This document shows positions 41,570-52,286 of a DNA stretch of 64,000 nucleotides, one piece after another. The stretch covers positions 39,788,141 through 39,852,140 of the forward strand of contig OZ024857.1 of assembly GCA_964017155.1 (NCBI GenBank), given 5' to 3'. The notes beneath the pieces are model-generated. The model did not search any database. It was given only the letters and a program-made list of their open reading frames with translations, and was not told the origin of the DNA. Within the stretch, counting starts at the first letter, position 1. Every line of letters starts with the position of its first letter. The translations under genes and the position numbers were made by a program. Source of the DNA: Oasisia sp. SBJ-2009. Lineage: Eukaryota > Annelida > Polychaeta > Sabellida > Siboglinidae.

Positions 41570-42838
41570 TGCACTGTGACAATTTGATTTTTCTAATGCC
41601 TTCCTTTGATAAGTGTTTCTTTTTTGACCGTTTCCCCTCTCTCTTGATGGGGACAACTTTATTGACGATGTAGTCAATGTCATTCTTTAAATTATTCCAA
41701 CATTATGTTGCTGTCTTATTTTTCACTGTGTTATTCCAGTCTATCTTTTCTAAATATTCCGTCATGTCCTTTGATCTTTCTTTGTGAACATTTTCTTGTA
41801 CCGTATTTTTCGATTCCGTTCTCCTTTTATTTTGATGATAAAATATATCTGGTTGTGATCACTACACCCCAGTGGCTCACATATCTAACACGTTCTCGTC
41901 CTGGTTGGTTCTAACACATGTCGAGTAAGGAAACTATCTTGTACTAAATAAAAACAAAACTGTTTATCCTCACTCCCAGTACTCTGTATCGATATCCACT
42001 GTATATGACCATGGTTATAATCCCCCCAAATAATTTGCTCACTTCTTTTATGGCGTTTTGTACTTTATAATTTTGACTCGATAAACTAACCCAATAGTTA
42101 ATACTGACTTTCCTGTAACTATGTTACACCAGACAACTTTTTCATATTCTGCTTCTTTTTCTAATTTTATTTCATAAGCTTGGATAGATTCCTTTAATAT
42201 ATAAAATGACTCCGCCTCCCCTTCTTCCTATTCTATCTTTCCTAAACATTACATTATCCTGTTATTCCTAATTCGGCCTCTGATATATCGGTTGTGGCCC
42301 AAGCTTCAGCTATACCTATTATGTGAGGGTTAATATCTTCTACCATAAATAATACATAAACAAACACACGTATAACCAAATTCAGATGAGGTTTTCAGAC
42401 TGTTCTTTGCATATTTCTTTGGGCTGTCTTTATTTATGCCTCCAGTATGTGGCTTATCTGTGAGTCCCCCCTGCGAATCTAGTTTAAATCGTTGCAACCT
42501 GTTTCACTGTCCATAGATCAAAGCACGTTCTCAGAGAACACTGCTGCGCCCTTTCTGCTAAGATGGAAGCCATCTCTCATGTACACGTCTTCTTTCCCAA
42601 TAGAGTATACCCACAAATCTATTAATCAAACTCCTTCTTCTTCACACATCTGCGCTACTAGAGCTTTGATTGCCATCCTCTTGCAGTTTCTATATGTTGC
42701 TCCCCCTCCTCCCATCACTGGCAAGATTCATGAGAGAATAATCTGTTCAACTCTTGTCTTTTTCAGTTTCCCTACTAACACTCTGTATCTCAGTACTATC
42801 CTAGTTGTCCCCTCCCTATCTGCATTGTACTAATGTAG
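41570..42838 (-). pseudogene. Decayed CR1/L2-like LINE: ORF1 esterase end plus ORF2 endonuclease
   Basis: Read on the minus strand from 42838. First comes an esterase-like stretch ending SIGKEDVYMRDGFHLSRKGAAV (D..H.S..G of SGNH hydrolases), a domain known in ORF1 of CR1-type LINEs. Then, after 'C-N-D-L-N' and a stop, come endonuclease blocks: DINPHIIGIAEAWATTDIS, FRKDRIGRRGGGVILYI, GDYNHGHIQW, DSFLTRHVLEPTR, EPLGCSDHNQI; and a linker with ENVHKERSKDMTEY and IVNKVVPIKREGKRSKKKHL. Frames shift several times, and no RT domain follows, so it is a truncated dead copy. It abuts the end of the DIRS-element recombinase at 42868. Confidence 0.72.
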
Positions 42839-42867
42839 ATCTCTATCTGCAAGGAAGATAATCTGAG

Positions 42868-43039
42868 TCATAACTGCATCATAGGGATGCGTATATAGCG
42901 CCGAAAAGCGGCAGACCTCCATCTGCCCATCGATTGGATCTGGGCATCTGTGAAACCGCGTGTGGCGGCAGTAGTTGCAGCACCTATTCTAAAGGAGTGG
43001 CATTTGTAGTGACTGGAGTCATAGCCTGCATGGGAAAGA
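42868..43039 (-). pseudogene. Tyrosine recombinase, C-terminal part
   Basis: Carries the remaining catalytic motifs: HSFRIGAAT (HxxR), then DAQIQSMGRW (W in place of the second H, as usual here), and FRRYIR (nucleophilic tyrosine). The frame is the exact continuation of the part ending at 46399 once the LINE and one copy of the 5-bp AAAGA duplication are removed. It ends at TGA shortly after the tyrosine. Confidence 0.85.
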
Positions 43040-45852
43040 ACATTATCATCTCGCATCTAAATATCAACAGCCTGCGAAACAAGTTTTATGAACTGTCCGA
43101 TTTGTTCTCAAGTATGCTTGTGGACATTTTATTTATAACTGAGACTAAACTAGATCCTTCTTTCAGTCTTGCTCAGTTTGACGTACCTAACTACAAGTCT
43201 TTTAGAAAAGACCGGACTGGTCGAGGTGGGGGCATTCTGGCTTACGTCAGATCTGATTTACCAACTCGTCAGCGCCCCGACCTTGAGTTACAACATGTAG
43301 AAAGTATTATAATTGAAACAACGGTTTGTGGCCGCAAATGGGCGATTGTCTGCGTCTATCGGCCACCTTCGATGGCTAATGCTAGTTTTATTGACGATTT
43401 TACTACATGTATTGATAAAGTTCATGTTCATTTCGACAATATAATTGTCATTGGAGATTTAAACTATGACCTGTTGAAACCTGACAAATGCCAACCTTTG
43501 CATACGGTATGTGACATTTTTGACTTTACATACAAATCTTATCAAGACCCCAACATGTTTCATGAAAGACGCGCACCCTTCACTTTTGGATGTTATCCTT
43601 ACCAATAGACCGTCCCTTCTGTTTAACACCACAAATTTCACATGCGGCATTAGTGACTGGCACAATATGATCTCCTGTGTTATCAAAGGCGCGGCTCCTC
43701 CACCAAACAAACGTAAAATTCAGTGTCGCTCGTACAGACATTTCGATGAAGAGGACTTCAGTGAGGCAGTGGGTGTCATCCCTTTTGATGTTGCTTATGT
43801 TTTTGATGACGTGGATGACATCTACTGGGCTCATGAAGTCCTCCTCACCGATGTTTTAAACGAGCATGCCCCGATCAAAGAGAAAACAGTCAAAACCAAG
43901 CAAACCCCATTTATGAACTCCAAACTTCGCAAAGCAATCTTTAAAAAATCAATGTCTTTCAACAAATACAAAACATGGCGTACTCCGGCCAACTGGGAAG
44001 CTTACCGTATGCAAAGAAATCTATGTACAAAACTAAAACGGCTGTCAATAAGACATTACTTTTCTGAGAGGTGTGCCGGTGGACCCAAGTCAAAAGACTT
44101 CTGGCCCACCGTAAAACCATTTTTGTCAAACAAAGGGCTCCTAAAAGACCCTGTAATAATACTCTCAGAAAACGATAGTATCATATCAAACCAAATCTCT
44201 GTTGCGAGTACTCTAAATGAGTTCTTTGTAAATGCCGCCCAAGACATATCATCTGTACCTATCCCGGAAGACATATTAAATCACCCCAGCATCAAAAAAA
44301 TAACAGCCCACATCCCTGCTCCTACTGGTTTTGATTTTAGTCCCGTCACCTCTGAAAGCATATATACTTTCATCTCTAAATCTAACCCCAAAAAAGCCAC
44401 TGGAGTCGATGGCATCCCTGCAAAAATCATAAAATCTTGCAATAAATCAATTTCGGAACCACTTGCAAAATTAATAAACCACTCATTTGCGACCTCAGCC
44501 TTCCCAAACAGACTTAAAGAAGCACAAGTTATTCCGGTGTATAAGAAAAAAGATCCTTTAGACAAGCAAAACTATAGACCGATTAGCATTCTCCCGTTCA
44601 TCTCTAAGCTGTTTGAAAACGCCATCAACTCCCAATTAAGCACTCATTTTGAGAATTTGTTCAATCTTTTCCTCGGTGCTTTCAGGCCAGGCATGGGGTG
44701 TCAGTCCACTCTATTGAGACTAGTAGAGGATTGGCGCAAGGCACTTGACAACCATAAGTATGTCGCAGCCATTCTCATGGACTTGACAAAGGCCTTTGAT
44801 TGCCTACCTCACAGCCTGCTCTTAGGTAAACTCAGTGCTTATGGCCTTTCTGATAAATCATGCAGTTTAGTTAGTAATTATCTCAGCAACAGGAAACAGC
44901 GAGTGAAATTAGGACCTCACTACAGTGAGTGGGCTGACATCGTCAGAGGTGTACCCCAAGGCTCTATTCTTGGGCCTCTACTTTTCAATGTTTTTATTAA
45001 TGATATTTTTCACTTTTTGGATAAATCCTCTCTCTACAATTACGCTGATGATAACACCCTGTCTTATGCTCATTCAAATTCGGACACTCTCATTCACACC
45101 TTGCAACAAGACTGTACTTCTACATTACAATGGTTCAATTCAACCAGATGAAGGCCAACCCATCCAAATTCCAAGCAATTAGCTTCGGCAAGAGGGGAAC
45201 AAGGGACATAACAAATTTTACTTTTGAAAACACTACCATTCACTGTGAAAACTCTGTTGTCCTTCTCGGCATTGAGATTGATCATTCGTTAACTTTTAAC
45301 ACACATATCGCGAACATCTGCAAAAAGGCAGCTAGACAGTTAGCGGTCTTAAAACGTCTCGGTCATCTCCTTACTCGTCAAGGGAAACTTGCAATTTTTA
45401 AATCATTCATAACATCAAACTTCAACTACTGTCCTTTGATCTGGCACTTTTGTAGCCAATCTAGCACCAAAAAACTTGAAAAAATTCAGGAGAGAGCACT
45501 TCGCTTTATTTACAATGATTATTCATCGACGCATCATGATCTTTTAAAGACCGCTAACACCGAACACCTCCACGTTAAACGGATAAAAGAAATGGCATAT
45601 AATATTGCTCCAAGTTTTATTCAAAATCTCATCACTCTAAAATGTTCCCAGTATTCCATGCGAAAGGAAAACACTGCAGTTGTCCCTAAGGCAAACACAT
45701 CTAAATATGGACTTAAATCATTTGTCCATGATGGGCCCCGGATCTGGAACAGCCTGCCAAATGAAATGCGAAAAACAGTTAACTACGGCGAGTTTCGCAG
45801 ACTGATCCGGAACTGGGATGGCCCATCATGCAATTGCTCTATATGCAGGTAA
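43040..45852 (+). pseudogene. LINE endonuclease/reverse transcriptase with two frameshifts
   Basis: Three frames join: 43040-~43535 (HLNINSLRNKF, FITETKLD, RKDRTGRGGGILAYVRSDL, VYRPPS, IGDLNYDLL), ~43535-~45140 (linker, then GVDGIPAKIIK, QNYRPISILPFISKLFE, LMDLTKAFDCLPH, GVPQGSILGPLLFNVFIND, YNYADDNTLSY), and ~45140-45852 (MKANPSKFQAIS, LLGIEID, FITSNFNYCPLIW, ending IWNSLPNEMRK). Frameshifts are near 43535 and 45140. The YADD box and overall motif set fit CR1/jockey-group LINEs. The copy is otherwise open, so the insertion is fairly young. Confidence 0.88.
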
Positions 45853-46398
45853 ACAGTTAACATCTAACATGTTTGTCGCCATGCCAATATTATGAATATA
45901 GCTTTCACTGTATATATGCAATATGGATATGTGTAAAATATTTTAATCCTTAAATTTATTCTTTAGATCTATTTATTTTATGTTTTAAAGTATTTATTAT
46001 TTTAATAAGTTTAGTCAATATACATCTCTACATTTATATTTATGCTAATGTCTTAAATTATATATTATTTCAATCTATTTTAACCCAATATACTTTGCAT
46101 GTTTTATGAAGCAAAACAAAAAACAAAAAACAAAAAAAACAAAAAATTATATATATATATTATACATGCATGTAATATTATTATATTTATTTTGTACTCA
46201 TTACCCTATTTTATACGTATAATTGCTGTCATTTTAAAATACTCTGTATGCTTGTTATGGTTTTATGTCGTCTCGTTGCTTTATACTCGTTTTGTCGGAA
46301 AATAGCTCAGATGAGCTAATGTTGCCTAATTATCATGTAACCGACGTTAAATAAAACTTCTTGTATCTTGTAAATAAATAAAGCTTCTTGTATCTTGT
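43040..46398 (+). mobile_element. 5'-truncated LINE inserted in the recombinase gene
   Basis: Plus-strand LINE flanked by AAAGA at 43035-43039 and 46399-46403, a target-site duplication. It starts at the beginning of the endonuclease domain, so ORF1 is missing. The 3' UTR (45853-46398) is AT-rich and ends in two copies of a CTTCTTGTATCTTGTAAA-type unit (46358-46400), the likely 3' terminal repeat of this family. Confidence 0.88.
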
Positions 46399-47309
46399 AA
46401 AGACAAGCAGTTAATTGAGAGGCAAGACATGCTCTTGAGATGGGACTTCTATTAGGCAAGATAAACAGTGGTCCAGGTGAAGGGCCACGGGTGTTTAAAT
46501 ATTGACTGATGTGAGACACTGGACAATTGTTAGCTTGAGCATGGATCTCTAAGACAATAGGTCGGCCCACTGCCTGATGTTTTGCATGTCTGATAGTTAG
46601 TTGCAGTGATGATCTTTTGCGATTAGACACAATGACTAGATCACTGCGTTGGACGACATGGTCGGAAGACACTCCTGGTCGCACAGTAATTTCACCAATT
46701 CTTAAGAATCCATGGAACACTAGCATGAACATGGCAGCTATACATAGCTGTGTGAATTTTTCAGGAATTACAGCCTTTGACGCGTGGACCAGCTGACCCA
46801 GCATGTGGAGATCGATAGGTTTTCTCGAATCAACTTTTCCAGAACTTGTTTGAACACCAACTAAAAGTTTTTTAATGTAGAAGTTGTCTGCAGGATCGGC
46901 TAGTCCAACTATTTTATGGCTGTATGATATAGCTGAAACAGTGGATAAAATAGTTGCGGAAGCATACTTGGCTGAAAAAAAGGTGTGTAATGAAGCCTGC
47001 AAGATTAGTGTGAGAAACAGGGAAAAACTTAGTATCAGGACAGACCGACGATAAGTATTGGCGCAACATGTTAACACTGCGCCTATATGAGGCACGAGTT
47101 GTTGGTGCTAATGATGCTCTGATGAGCTGCTGTTCTAAGCCAGCAATACCTGTGGCCTTAGTGGGTCCGGGATTGTGGCTGGAGTGGGGTCGAGCCAGGG
47201 GGCTATCTGTCTGGCTTTCCCGAACTGCAAACGAGAAAGATGGTCTGCTATGACATTTTGATATCCGGGAACATGACGAGAGTGAAATAAGATATTGTAT
47301 CGTAAACAA
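46399..47309 (-). pseudogene. Tyrosine recombinase, N-terminal part (frameshifted)
   Basis: The first frame (47309 downward) gives GLEQQLIRASLAPTTRASYR and LAGFITHLFFS; then a shift near 46980, at a run of seven A/T bases, moves the reading into a second frame that continues AKYASATILSTVSAISYSHK up to PNRSPISRACLASQLTACL at the LINE insertion site. The first catalytic arginine is in GFLRIGE (about 46700). The second half of the enzyme lies beyond the inserted LINE. In these elements the enzyme integrates circular DNA without target duplication. Confidence 0.8.
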
Positions 47310-48907
47310 GCCAACACCAGTTGTCGGACAAGCTTCATAATGCCCTGATTCCTGGAGGTAGTTTTATTGATGATATCAACCACACCAGAATTGTCAGACA
47401 TGAAAAGAATACAGTGGTTGGCCAAATATTGACCAAACATCTCGGTTGCTAGAACCAGGGGGTACAACTCGAGAAGGGTGATATCCGATGAATCGAAACG
47501 CTTATGCCATGCACCTGCAACCCACTTCTTACCGAAGACTACAGAAAAAACATTATCACTGGAAGCATCTGTGTATAACCTAATCGTGTCGGCAGACAAA
47601 AACCGTTGCTCTAAGAACAGACTCTTTCCATTAAATGACAGAAGAAAAACCTTCCAAGCATACAAATCAGCCCTAGCTTCACGATTTAGTGTAACATGGT
47701 GGTGCAGACGAGTGACGCCACTAGCTAAATTGATTAAGCGGCTTAAGAAACTTCGGCCTGCGGAGACAACAAGGTAACAGTAGGATAGCAAACCGATTAA
47801 GGAAAGTAAGTCTCGCAATGTAACTTTTCGACAGTTAGACATGCGATTAACTAATGACAGAGCTTTGGCTAATTTGTTCGCAGGTAAACGAAGTTCCATT
47901 GCATTGGTATCGATTTCGATACCGTAAACAACCTGACAAGTGGAGGGAGGACATCTCTTGCCTGTGTTGAGAGGCATGCCGATATCATCTGCTAAACGTT
48001 CAAAGGATAACAGAGAGTGTAAACATGTGGAGTCATTAGCTGGGCCGAAAAAGATGTAATCGTCCAGCAAATGTGTGACTCGGAGAACATTGAAATGCGT
48101 CTGCAATATCCATTGCAGGGCACGACTAAATCTTTCAAACGTTTGACAACTGACCGCGGAGCCCATTGGGGGCACATTATCATGGTAATATCTTCCTTGC
48201 CATGTAAATCCCAGCATTGGATAATCTTGTGATCTGATGGGAATAAGCCTGAATGCCTCCTGGATATCAGCTTTTGCAATTAAACAATTTCGACCGCACG
48301 ACCTGACTAGCTCGACTACTCTGTCCAATGTATCGTACTTAACTGTGGTGAATTCTCGTGAAGTATAAGAGTTAATGGAATCGCCCTTTGGAAATGATAG
48401 ATCGTGTATTAGACGAAATTTACCCGGATCGTGCTTTGGGACCAAACCGAGAGGAGAACTATGAAAATTAAAAAAGGGGGGTTCGTCAAATGGACCGGCT
48501 ATACGCCCCAAGTGAATTTCATGGTTAATTTTTTCATTGACAAGGGTAGATGCTTGTAAGGCAGATTGATGATTCCCTGAAAAACGCATGACTTGGGGTC
48601 CATCATAATGCAGGGAAAAACCCACTGAAAAACCTTGTAAGAGAATGGAAGTATCAGCTGGATTATAGTCAGCTAAGTAGTGTGAGAGAACCTGACTATT
48701 AATTGATGTGGGGAGGACGCACTGCACCGGGACGTGCAGCTGCTTGAGGGCGGGCTGAGCGCATGGTGCATCGGCTAGTGGAGTGTTTCCCTGAGCATTT
48801 TGTACAGGTGTGTTTGAACAGGCAGGTAGGTTTAGTACATGAGCCGAACTGCTCGAAATGGTAGCACTGGCCTTTCTGGAATTTGTTACTGAGGGGGAAA
48901 CTAGCAC
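47135..48907 (-). CDS. DIRS-order reverse transcriptase / RNase H
   Basis: 590 residues, intact frame. The RT begins with FRLIHDLSFPKGDSIN (about residue 162) and KADIQEAFRLIPI (about 215), and has the active-site box HLLDDYIFFG (about 283). The RNase H carries YTDAS (about 446), the ELYPLVLATEMF segment and SDNSGVVDIINK (about 502), and ends with the RHVPGYQNVIADHLSR motif (about 550). These are typical of DIRS/Ngaro-type enzymes, where RNase H directly follows RT. The first 100 residues overlap the gag frame; the C-terminal part overlaps the recombinase start. No inactivating change was seen, unlike its neighbour. Confidence 0.85.
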   Translation of the reverse strand: MLVSPSVTNSRKASATISSSSAHVLNLPACSNTPVQNAQGNTPLADAPCAQPALKQLHVPVQCVLPTSINSQVLSHYLADYNPADTSILLQGFSVGFSLHYDGPQVMRFSGNHQSALQASTLVNEKINHEIHLGRIAGPFDEPPFFNFHSSPLGLVPKHDPGKFRLIHDLSFPKGDSINSYTSREFTTVKYDTLDRVVELVRSCGRNCLIAKADIQEAFRLIPIRSQDYPMLGFTWQGRYYHDNVPPMGSAVSCQTFERFSRALQWILQTHFNVLRVTHLLDDYIFFGPANDSTCLHSLLSFERLADDIGMPLNTGKRCPPSTCQVVYGIEIDTNAMELRLPANKLAKALSLVNRMSNCRKVTLRDLLSLIGLLSYCYLVVSAGRSFLSRLINLASGVTRLHHHVTLNREARADLYAWKVFLLSFNGKSLFLEQRFLSADTIRLYTDASSDNVFSVVFGKKWVAGAWHKRFDSSDITLLELYPLVLATEMFGQYLANHCILFMSDNSGVVDIINKTTSRNQGIMKLVRQLVLACLRYNILFHSRHVPGYQNVIADHLSRLQFGKARQIAPWLDPTPATIPDPLRPQVLLA

Positions 48908-49874
48908 GGCCGCGGACGTATGAGTAACGTGTGTTAGTGCCCCGAAAGGAATAACCCCCCGGCCTGTTTGAGGTTCGTTCGAGGCAACGAAACCTCAAAT
49001 CCCAGTTGACTTGCCCATAGGACAAGTGGTTGGCCCCCATCTCCTTGCGGTAGGACTTGTCATAGTGGTACCAGGCTAAACCCCCAAACATACGCGCCAT
49101 TTCAGTGATGTCGGCGAGATGTTTGAAGACGCCAGGAGCAAGGTGTGGTGAGGTTTCAGTGAGGGCAGCACCATAGATTGTGAATGTTGTCACCCACTGA
49201 TCGATGCTTTTGATCGCTTTCTGGGTGGAGGATTTTAGAAGAGACAAAGTATCCTGGCGGCCAACCTGTAAAGTGAGACGCTGGTGCTGCTGCTCATACA
49301 TGTTATCATCATCGTCGTCGTCATTGTCAACTAACAACAGCTGTAGGTTGACATACTCGCCTCGGCGGATTTTACATTTCATGGACTCTGGCAAACTAGT
49401 CCCCAGCGGCCTGTTAATGACATGGTATGATGGTAACGGTGTATATAACTCACCACCGAGGAGACCGCTGAGGGTGGCATCGACATCGTCCATATCACTG
49501 TCATCTGATGACACGTCAGGTGCGGCCTGCGCGACTGCAGGCGAGGGAACGGATGGGTCTGCCTGCGCGACTGGAGGTGGCGGCAGCCGGCCAGACTGTT
49601 CAAGCTGTCTCATGACAGCGGCAGCAATGGCATCGGCCATGACGTCAGTTTGTCCCACGATGGGTGCGGCTTCACGAGATGGTCTGTGAGCGGCTTCACG
49701 AGAAGGTCGGGGAGCGGCTTCACGAGATGGTCTGCGAGCGAGTGGTTCATGAGCGGCTTCACGAGGTGGTTCATTAACGGCTTCGGCTGGTGGTGCCCCA
49801 GCGGCGGCAGTCACCCGTCGGCGAATCTTGCCTGTCTGGGTCCTGGTCACGTGAGCAGGGCGTTTGGGTGGCAT
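48699..49874 (-). CDS. gag: DIRS-order element gag-like protein
   Basis: 391 residues. The N-terminus is basic (MPPKRPAHVTRTQTGKIRRR) and is followed by an imperfect tandem repeat of PSREAAPR/HRPSREAA type (about residues 45-70). There is a run of acidic residues (DNDDDDDDN, about 190). The central part (LLKSSTQKAIKSIDQWVTTF...) is the gag-core-like segment. The C-terminus has cysteine/histidine knuckles (GQCYHFEQFGSC, CLFKHTCTKC, HSTSRC) near residues 335-365, expected for nucleic-acid binding. It overlaps the downstream RT frame by 209 nt in another frame, so RT is probably made by frameshifting or an internal start. The frame is intact. Confidence 0.75.
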   Translation of the reverse strand: MPPKRPAHVTRTQTGKIRRRVTAAAGAPPAEAVNEPPREAAHEPLARRPSREAAPRPSREAAHRPSREAAPIVGQTDVMADAIAAAVMRQLEQSGRLPPPPVAQADPSVPSPAVAQAAPDVSSDDSDMDDVDATLSGLLGGELYTPLPSYHVINRPLGTSLPESMKCKIRRGEYVNLQLLLVDNDDDDDDNMYEQQHQRLTLQVGRQDTLSLLKSSTQKAIKSIDQWVTTFTIYGAALTETSPHLAPGVFKHLADITEMARMFGGLAWYHYDKSYRKEMGANHLSYGQVNWDLRFRCLERTSNRPGGYSFRGTNTRYSYVRGRASFPLSNKFQKGQCYHFEQFGSCTKPTCLFKHTCTKCSGKHSTSRCTMRSARPQAAARPGAVRPPHIN

Positions 49875-49941
49875 CTGGAATGTAAATGTATAAACGCAGA
49901 AATAGGCGCATACCGAATATGTTACACCTACGAAGTGTTAC

Positions 49942-51653
49942 TCATGGGCAAAGTGTATATATATATGCAACCCTGAATGTGAAGGCAAGTTGTGCCATAA
50001 TTGAGATATAATTACTCAAGCAAGTCATGCTACGGCGAGCTATGGTTTGTCGAATGTCACCCATTTTCTTTTCGAAGGGGTTACTGATCCGTTGGGCCAG
50101 ATCATTTGAAGACATATATGACGGCAGTTGTGCGTGGTAACTTACTCCCATGAAGCTTTTCGTGATATTAAAGAGCTGCTTTTGGTTACTCCCACAACTC
50201 GCGATCTTGTCAGAGTAGTAATTACGTTTCGCGGCGAGTAGCATATGGTTTACAAACACACATTGCGCCCGATACACTTGCCTGTGTACAACAAGGCCCG
50301 TGCGTAGCCATGTCCGCTCCGCTCGCCGTCTGCAATGCTTCTCGCGTCGCAGCTCGTCGGTATACCACGGCGAGTTAGGTCTCAGTGTTACCGTTTTCAC
50401 AACCAAGGGTGCGTGGTGGTCAACACTGCGACGCAATCCGGTGTCATACGCTTCGACCATTGCCCCCAACAGGTCCGTCGACGAGAAGATCTGATAGAGA
50501 TACAATATCTATCATGAAGTCAGAAACGCTTATCTGTCGCAATCTGCGAAACGTTGTTGCTTTCCGCACCCCAGACGGCTTCCTTGCGTTTATGCCAAAA
50601 CTTATGGCTAGATGGTCTCCGGACGAGTTGTCATGTGTATCGTCGCATAAACATGGGTCGTACACATTTGGCAGTGCAGGTACTATGCAGGTATTGTGTC
50701 TAACAATGACCACATCCAAAATGTGCCCCTTACTGTGGGTGGCTTCATTCACGAATTGTTTCATTCCGCGGTCGCAGTGTCTCAGAAAAACATCGCACGT
50801 CCAGTTGTGCTGGGATGTCCAAATGAAAGTTCAAATCACCAGTGACAATGACATCATGCATGTCCAGCAATATATTGTCTAAAAACCCAGACCACTGGTA
50901 AAAGAAAACGGTGTTAGAACAACCGTTTCGCTTCGACGGCGGCGGACGATACACAACGCACAGCCTGAATGTGACAGCACGTATAGTAACATAATAAGCG
51001 GAATGTGCAAAATTAGTGTAATTGTCACGCATAGGTATCGGTTTTAGTGTCAGGCCGGACTTGTACAACACTGCGACACCTCCTCCACGTGTTCCATGTG
51101 GTCGTGACACTGAATGAAATTCGTATCCACAGGGAACTAATATACTTATCACGTGACCGTCTATGGCGCTGCCAAGCCACGTCTCCGTAGGAGCGAAAAT
51201 GTCGATATCCCGCGAAATCACAAGGATGGAAACTGACATAGCTTTGTTCTTCACCGAACGAACATTGACACAATGCACATTCAATTTAGCAACACACGGA
51301 CAACCGACTTAAACGGACTTGACACAGTTTACAGGAAGAAGGTTACGTAGGCCCATTGATGTCTTTGTTTTCTGGTTGGCGGAAGGCAGCGTCATGCGAC
51401 GATGTGTTACTTCTGGCTTAGCAGGTGCTGTTGGTCTTGCATACACAACTACACGTATCGGTCGTTGTTTGTTTGTGTAGCAATCGTTGCCAACAATAGG
51501 GCAAGTTGACATTTTCACGTGGACAATGTTATTGTTGTTAACGTCGCGTGGTTGGAAAGTGTGTCTAAAGCCGGGTCGACGTCGGATCACTGGATCGTTG
51601 GCCATTGCAATTACGACGGGCTCTGCATCCTCGCGTGACCGCACAAATTCCAT
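49942..51653 (-). pseudogene. Decayed LINE: ORF1 remnant, endonuclease and linker, no RT
   Basis: On the minus strand, a basic ORF1-like segment (51653-51310) is followed by an endonuclease beginning NVHCVNVRSVKNKAMS (51280), PTETWLG, RPHGTRGGGVAVLYKSG, VVYRPP and VIVTGDLNFHLD (50830), then GHILDVVIVRHN, SGDHLAISF, and, after another frameshift near 50480, a linker with HHAPLVVKTVTLRP, SPWYTDELRREK, KRNYYSDKI and FNITKSFMG. The reading stops near 49990, just before the RT domain should begin, next to the DIRS-element leader. Loss of the 3' part suggests that insertion or rearrangement removed it. Confidence 0.72.
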
Positions 51654-52286
51654 TATACTTTATTGCGTCGAACACAGGCTGCGGTAGCTTGCCGCCACCG
51701 AGAGCCGCATTGTTACCGGCGAATAGTCCCTGCCGTGTTTAGGTCACCATAGGTACAGGTATACCATCGGAATAAAAGTCACAGAAATACACACAAATAA
51801 AACACAATATGGCCTGTCTTGCCACATTTGTGGACGGTTTCAGCTTCCGGTTTTATGTGAATCGTTAGGCTGCTACAGCTGCCTAAAACTGAGACATGAT
51901 CAATATTGATTCTTTGAACTACCACTAATTTATAATCTGCTTATATTTAAAAGGTGCTATTTTCAAATGTACGGTGTTTCAGTCATGTGATGAATATCAT
52001 GTTTCAGCGAGTGTCCTGAAAAGGTCATGGCGGAACGGAGACGGAGATCACCGCAGCTCTCTCTGGATGCTTGAAGTATGCACGAGACCGAACTGGAGGG
52101 AGTGACCGAAAGGCACGAAAGTTGAGAGAACGCAGTCTTGTAGTGGCTTTAGTAGTGTATATAAGTGAAATGTTACCACCTACATTTTTTCACGAAAGAA
52201 CAGTAATAAATATTAACACTTGTCTTAAGAGTTCATAAGTATACGTTTTATTCCTCAAGCAGTATATTGTCAACAATTGGGAGTGG
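51654..52286. other. Spacer with a possible solo-LTR-like segment
   Basis: Between about 52000 (TGTTTCAGCGAG) and 52275 (TTGTCAACA) a segment has TG...CA ends, a TATA-like GTATATAAG at 52157 and AATAAA at 52206, followed by TTGGGAGTGGTGTC, which resembles a primer-binding-site neighbourhood. No second LTR or internal genes are seen. Low confidence. Confidence 0.25.

Larger units (their letters stand above)
42868..49874 (-). mobile_element. DIRS-order (Ngaro-like layout) tyrosine-recombinase retrotransposon, split by a LINE
   Basis: On the minus strand, gag (49874-48699), RT/RNase H (48907-47135) and tyrosine recombinase (47309-46399 and 43039-42868) follow in that order with overlapping frames. 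No methyltransferase domain is seen between RNase H and the recombinase, which fits Ngaro-like rather than DIRS1-like layout. A 3.36-kb LINE (43040-46398) interrupts the recombinase. I did not find convincing terminal (split direct or inverted) repeats, so the outer limits are those of the genes. Confidence 0.85.
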
